From NCBI GenBank assembly GCA_014529385.2, contig CM043944.1:80694384-80758383 (forward strand): a stretch of 64,000 bases of DNA, in the 5' to 3' direction. A program made the position numbers and the translations under genes. Source of the DNA: Adiantum capillus-veneris (taxonomy: Eukaryota > Streptophyta > Polypodiopsida > Polypodiales > Pteridaceae). This document shows, one piece after another, positions 58,515-64,000 of this stretch. Positions within the stretch are counted from its first letter, which is position 1, and each line of letters begins with the position of its first letter. The notes beneath the pieces were generated by a model. The model ran no database searches, was not told the origin of the DNA, and saw nothing but the letters and a program-made list of their open reading frames with translations.

Positions 58515-59350
58515 GTTTTATGGCACAAACTTCACAATATGGAAGCAGTTCATGCTTGATGTCTTGGTCAATAAGGGCCTTGCAATGCTACTAAAAGAGC
58601 ATAAAGAGGGTATTTACACTGATGATGAGTGGGAGAATCTTGATGGTCGTGCTATGTCAACCATTCTCTTACACCTTGCATGAGTCCATTTTCTTTACGA
58701 TTACGAAAAAGACTACTACAAAGGAATTATTGCAGCCATTATGGTATGCTTGGGCTGGTAAGAGTGTTTTTAATGAAGAAGCTTATGCATTTGGATATGA
58801 AAGAGGATAGCAGTGTCAGTTTGTATTAAATAAGTTCAATAGAGTTTTCACACAGTTTCCTTCTAAAGGGCTGAATTTTGATGATGAAATGAAAGCCATT
58901 TTCTTGCTATACTCTTTTCCTACATCATTTAACATTGCAAAATGTCAGACATGTGCCAACTCTAACTAAGAGCTTGGTTTCAATAGGATAGCTTGATGAT
59001 CTTGGATATACTATAGTGTTTGGCAATGGTTTATGAATAGTTAGAAAAGGTAAGTTGGTCATGCTCAAAGGCCAAAAGTCTGGCTCATTGTACTCTTTGC
59101 AGTGTCTCTAGTTTACAAGATAATTTCATCTATATTGTTGAGATTCCTTCTACTGAATTGTGGCATAGCAATTTTCTATGAAGGATTTAGGAGATTCAAG
59201 TCACTTTCTTGGTATGCGTATCAAGAGGGATAGAAAATGTGGAATACTAGAGTTGTCTCAGGAATAGTATATCCACAAGGTCTTGCAACATTTTAATAGG
59301 CAGGGGGAAAAGGATACGTTGAGTACCCCAATGTAGGCATATCAAGCCAA
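58515..59350 (+). pseudogene. Ty1/copia remnant (gag and RT pieces)
   Basis: GTNFTIWKQFMLDVLVNKGL with DEWENLDGRAMSTILLHL is copia gag, then FDDEMKAIFLLYSFPTSF. VMLKGQKSGSLYSL is the pre-integrase. QFSMKDLGDSSHFLGMRIKRDRKCGILELSQE is RT. Integrase and most of RT are deleted between them, and frames are broken throughout. Confidence 0.75.
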
Positions 59351-60061
59351 CTGGTCGAACATCCATCACTCTGACCGTACTAGCCTTATGTATTCTTTTG
59401 ATCATATAGAACAATAAGGAGTTGTGAGGCAATTTCAATTGTCATTGAGAGCTCCACCAACACTTTGTGTCTGCTCTTCTTCACCCTCTCACTCCGCACG
59501 CACTGTGCACTCTTCACCATGAGCACATTCAAAAAATCTCGAAGGCATATGCTAAACATTTACAAATGTTTAGGAGGACAAAACAAATCAGTTTTGTAAT
59601 AATTTTTGTAATGGACTTTCTATTTTTGAGGTAGTCCTCCTCTATGGGCAATCAAGCTTTATTTGTAAAAATCCTTCTCAATTGGAGCAAACTTTGCCTC
59701 CTGATGATGATGATGTAAAAAGTTTCTTTCCTGAATATGTTCTCCCATATTTACAAAAAAGGGACTTGGGAAAGAATCTCAAGTGGCAGTCTTTCTATAC
59801 ATGACCATGGACATGGTTCCATTTGCTTTACGAAGACTATTTGCAAGCCTTATCAAATGTCTAGCAACATTGTAAATAATAATGATTCTAAATTAAACAG
59901 CCATTTGTTGGCCGGTGTCGTGCCGTGGCACATGCATGGTGGGAACGGAAGCTAAGCCCTTCAATATTATGGATTTTATGTGTACACCTTAAGTGTGCAT
60001 AAGTATACACATTTTCCATTTAGCATGCAAAAAGCTAGTCGAAGTCGGATGTGTCACTCTT
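59351..60061. other. No gene recognised
   Basis: Decayed sequence. GTGCCGTGGCACAT (59925-59938) also occurs in the tandem array (about 53548), suggesting a piece of the same repeat. Confidence 0.4.
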
Positions 60062-61160
60062 GTTGGGAATGGGCTTCGATCCCGGGCTTCTTTGTGAACC
60101 TCTTTTTAGAGCCATGATGAAATGAGCCTATAAAACATACCTCCTATCTACTAGGCATCCTAGGTGGCATATGAAATGTATAGCATGGCCAAAAGTGGCC
60201 TTAGTCATAATATACCCCATGAGGTGTCATTCTACACATAGTAGGTGCACTTTGGAGTGATTATGGACCTAGAAAATTCCCTTAGAAAAGTGGTTACAAG
60301 TTTGTTTGATATCATCCATGATGTATGCCAAGCTCTCTCTCAATTTTTTATAAAGCTACTCTTGGAGACTTATGGCGGCAAGGAGAAGATATTTGGAGAA
60401 AAATCTAAAAGAACCTCTAGATATTTCTTGAAGAGAAAGATGTAGAAGAACCCCTAGATATTTCCTGAAGAGAAAGATTTAGAAGAACCTCTAGATATTT
60501 CTTGAAGAGAAAGATCTAGAAACTTTGAAGATAATTTCAAGATATTTTTGAAAAGGGAGACACTTGTTACACAAATCCCTTAGATATTTCTAAGCAAATA
60601 TCTTCTTCAAGAGGCAACCTCACCTATAAATAGAGCCTCTTGGTCCTCACTTGGGCATCAAGCAAACCATCAAGCAACCAAGCGCTCAAGCAGTCCCCAT
60701 AATCAAGCCACTCTATCAAGCCATCACCCAACCTCCTAGCCATCTCCTTGAGGAAAACTTTCTCTCAATTTCAGCCCAAAACATCTTGAGCTTGCTACTT
60801 CATGCCTCAAGCCTTCTATCTCCTCACTTGTAATGCTCATACACTCTATGTAACCCTCTTTCATCAATAAAGACGCATTGTTGGTGGCTTGCAAACGATG
60901 TTGGGGACTACTACACATCATCTACTTCATCAAGTTGGCTACAATACCACAAAGTCTTGAGGTGTGCTTCACTTCTTTGGATTAAGCTTGTGTGGGTATT
61001 TGTGTGTTGATTGTCTCTCTTATCTCTTTTCTCCATTGTTTGGACTGCTTTCTGAGCTTTCTTAGATGAATAACCCCGATGGTGTAACTTTTCAACCCTT
61101 TCACTTCGTGCAACATATTAGAATTAATGTTTGTATTAGCCGTAAAATCCACTTCCAACA
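60062..61160 (+). repeat. Candidate solo LTR
   Basis: Ends TGTTGGGA and TTCCAACA are inverted as in LTRs. It has a TATA box CTATAAATAG (60624-60633) and a polyadenylation-like AATAAAG (about 60868-60874) ~240 bp later, an LTR-like order. No matching 5-bp target duplication (CTCTT versus GAGAA) and no partner were found. Confidence 0.5.
60409..60519. repeat. 37-bp tandem repeat, 3 units
   Basis: AAGAACCTCTAGATATTTCT starts units at 60409, 60446 and 60483, upstream of the TATA box, resembling an enhancer-like U3 repeat. Confidence 0.9.
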
Positions 61161-62610
61161 GAGAATTGTGTTACTCTTTGGGCCGGAAAGACTGCAAGAA
61201 ATTCTTCTTTCCCACGTCCTCTTATTTTGCCACTACTAGACTACTCTAATTCTTTCGATGTGCACATATTTATTCTCCTCTAGGGGTTGAGTCTTGCTTT
61301 CTTAATATTACTATGAACCAAGAAGACTTGTACACACGGCTCACTCCTATTGCTAGGAAAAATATCTATATCTTTGTAAGCACTAAGTTACAGTTTCAAA
61401 GAACCATTCACAATCAATTTGGAGCACAACGACTTGCTGTTATAAATGCATCAATGAACCCTTTCATCTTACCTTTGATTAGATACGATCAAAGCCTTGA
61501 TGTTTTCAGCTTTGTTTTTTTTTGAGGGTTTCACGTGTGCGTATGTGTGTGTCTGCGTGTGAGATTCCAATGGCTACACACAATGTATTTTCTACAAACA
61601 CTAAGCTTGCTTAAGTGAAAAGCTACACAGTCTCCCCACAAACCCTCACAGCTAGAGGCCCGGTGCCTTCCTGGCAAGACCGCCAACTCTTTGACACCGG
61701 TCTTTATAAAAAGGTTAGGGATTCAAATAACACATTATTGATTATTCATAGATAGATGGCCAATGAAAGTGGCTGATGCAAGTTCTAGATTGTATACTAC
61801 GAGATTAGGTTTGTAAATATGGGACTATACGTTTTAGTCTATCTTCACTCATCTGAGATTCCAAATTCTAATTAATGGTCACCGTGGGGTTGACCATGGA
61901 AAAAATCTAGCGACATAGGGATTTATCTAGGTCCTATAGATCTATTGACCTTATGAGGTCCCTTGCAAGGAAAATGAAGTACTTTTAAGCAATTACACAA
62001 GATGTGAGGATCTCCAAGCTCCCTCTTCCCTAAGTTGACTAACAATACATGAGATGACAATAACTAGCAAACTCATTCAAAGCAAATAGTCAATTATTGA
62101 ATGATGAAGATGGTGTCAAAAGTAGAAAACTGGTCGATAAGATGGAGTCTGAATGGGAATATGCTCATCTTGATGGAAATGAAGGTCAGCCATGAACGAG
62201 GAGCTTGGCAAGCACACACTCCACCATAGCCCCACTAGCTCAAGTAAGGCCTTCCACAATCCATTGGCAACCCATGTTGGAGAAAACTTCAAAGTCCTCC
62301 ATATTGTGGAAAAGTTTACATGTGTTGCAACAAAATCATCCACAGTTTCACCTCTACTAGTGGTCCAGACCGGCTTATTGGTCGATCTGTCCTTTTTTTG
62401 AAAGCTTCAGCTAGTTTATAGCTAGAGAGCTATAAAGACTTCAAATAGAACTATGTCACAACATTTGTGTTTAAGGAGTCAAACACTATTAAGTGCAAGC
62501 GGGTTGATGCAATACAGAATAAGAAAAGAACTTATACCTTCCTAGAAGTGCTTGGTTGGAGCACCATTACTAAGTGCATCATGAGGTGACTATTGAGATC
62601 TAGGAACAGA
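61161..62610. other. No gene recognised
   Basis: Contains TCACAGCTAGAGGC..GCCTTCCTGGCAAGACCGCC (about 61645-61685), similar to the unit ends of the 52-55 kb array. Otherwise unassigned. Confidence 0.4.
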
Positions 62611-63055
62611 CCCCTATTGGTATCAACAAGGGATATAACTTGTAGTAGGGTGGCTCTAACTTTGACTAATGGTAGCATGGAGCTAGTCTATTGCATCCCA
62701 TGGGGCCGTGTGTACTAGTGTGAATAGTGTGTAGCTATTTTCTCACATCCTTGTAAGTAATTCAATCTTTGGGCACGTTTATCCAAGGATTGCTACGCAC
62801 CCTATTGGTTTTTCTAAACATTCCCCATCTTTGTATCACAAAGGGGATATAACTTGTAGTAGGGTGGCTCTAACTTTGGCTGATAGTAGCATGGAGCTAG
62901 TCTATCGCATCCCATGGGGCCGTGTGTAGTAGTGTGAATAGTGTGTAGCTATCTCCTCACACCCTTGTAAGTAATCTAATCTTTGGGCACGTTTATCCAA
63001 GGATTGCTATGCACCATATTGGTTTTTCTCAACATTCCCCAACTTTGGATCACAA
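62611..63055. repeat. 214-bp tandem duplication
   Basis: GGATATAACTTGTAGTAGGG occurs at 62631 and 62845, and the following ~200 bp match with ~15 differences by eye, ending TATTGGTTTTTCT.AACATTCCCC in both. Confidence 0.9.
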
Positions 63056-63059
63056 CATA

Positions 63060-63960
63060 AGTTTGTTTGCCCAATCCAATAGATTTCATGATGCCATATT
63101 CCTTGAAAACGCAAGATGCCATGTTGTAAACAACCCAGAGCTTCCTAGCCTTGCCCATGCTGGACGTACCTTGTAGTAAGATGCAACCATTCAAACATCA
63201 CCACACAGATACACATGTTAGTCAAATTAATGCCAAGCATGATGTCATCTCTCAGTAGTCCTTGACTATCATGTCAACGTCTTGCATAATACCACATGCC
63301 CTCAAGATTCACAGTGGCACATGAATTTGGAAAGAGTCCCATTTTGTATCAGCTGAAATAGCCTAGAGCTTAAGAGCTATGGGCACATACCTTTCTACGT
63401 CGAGACCACATCTTGCACATGAAGCTCACCACACTTGGCAAATATGTCAACTAAGCATCAATTGCCAACATGATGTTCTTTTTCAAGACTCCTCGATTGC
63501 CACTCTCATCATGTATTTGGCTAGCTATGTCAACAACTCGCATAATGCTACATGCCTCTAAGCATCAAATATCGCATTTCATCGAGTTCCACATTGCATT
63601 AGATGAAAAACTCCTAGAACTCAATAGCATATTGAGCACACCATATGTTGGCATAAAGGTTTCCCAAAGCATAACCAAGTATGACATCTCTATTCAATAG
63701 CCCTTGATGTACAATACCATCATAAATGTGTTTTCCCATGTGAACATCTTGCATGAAGCCATATGCATTCAAAACGTGAGCATAGGTGATGATAGTTTGA
63801 AAATGGCCTAGAGCTTCCAGGGAGTTTGAGATGTAGCATTCCACATTGAGAGTGTGTCCAAAATTTACTATGCTTTAATTGTACATTACGCTTGGCATAC
63901 ATATCGACCAAAGCATGACATTGCCTTCCAATAGTCTGGAGACCTCATTGGGAATCTATT
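63060..63960 (-). pseudogene. PPR (pentatricopeptide repeat) gene remnant
   Basis: On the minus strand from the right edge: VDMYAKRN (63911), ALGHFQTIITYAHVLNAYGF.QDVHMGKHIYDGIVHQG and DVILGYALGNLY fit the LVDMYAKCG / TYxxVLNACGS / GKxIHxxI pattern of PLS-type plant PPR proteins. VDIFAKCGELH recurs at about 63440. Frames shift near 63850, and stops appear from 63614 on. PPR proteins bind organellar RNA for editing or processing. This copy is degraded and may extend beyond the window; the 63194-62976 frame is a possible continuation. Confidence 0.7.
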
Positions 63961-64000
63961 CTCTCACGTCCTCTTTTTTTTGTTTATTGCATACCAAATT

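Overview
The window looks like repeat-dominated nuclear DNA of a land plant, most likely a non-flowering vascular plant such as a fern (inference). Three things point that way. There is a first exon of a chloroplast Cu/Zn superoxide dismutase (minus strand, about 17.4-17.7 kb). There is a decayed plant-type pentatricopeptide-repeat (PPR) gene at the right edge. Almost everything else is retroelement sequence plus long CT/GA microsatellites. I see no intact multi-exon gene and no bacterial features.

Layout. 1-2930: a gag-protease LTR element without pol, inserted in an older minus-strand Ty3/gypsy RT-RNase H fragment (2931-3822). 6149-10484 and 11371-15770: two paralogous minus-strand non-autonomous LTR elements (family L here) with ~1.13-1.2 kb LTRs, tRNA-Met primer sites, polypurine tracts and a gag-like coiled-coil protein but no pol. 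15.8-18.4 kb: the superoxide dismutase exon, the start of its intron (with a related solo LTR), and a 380-bp inverted-repeat element just upstream of the start codon. 18.4-23.5 kb: non-coding decayed sequence and a dispersed repeat (family R).

23.5-46.75 kb is one nested stack. The outer layer is a Ty3/gypsy element (G) with two RNase H domains and badly broken pol. A 9.2-kb minus-strand element with short ~160-bp LTRs (X) sits inside the 5' LTR of G. A Ty1/copia element (35765-44188, target duplication GATCA) sits inside the integrase of G. A Penelope-like retroelement (about 35898-39308) sits inside the 5' LTR of that copia element. The Penelope-like element has direct terminal repeats (pLTRs), one RT frame broken by a frameshift, no recognisable GIY-YIG endonuclease, and a well-formed hammerhead ribozyme in the upstream pLTR, with a damaged second copy in the downstream one. 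I judge this the most interesting item.

46.75-64 kb: a second X-type LTR with primer site, a gypsy integrase remnant (49.6-50.8 kb), a 1.34-kb inverted-repeat DNA element flanked by TTAA, a three-copy ~1.2-kb tandem array (52.3-55.5 kb), a LINE remnant (55.6-58.0 kb), a copia remnant (58.5-59.35 kb), a candidate solo LTR (60062-61160), a 214-bp tandem duplication, and the PPR pseudogene. Most coding remnants carry stops or frameshifts, so the window reads as a fossil record of transposition around at most one or two host genes.
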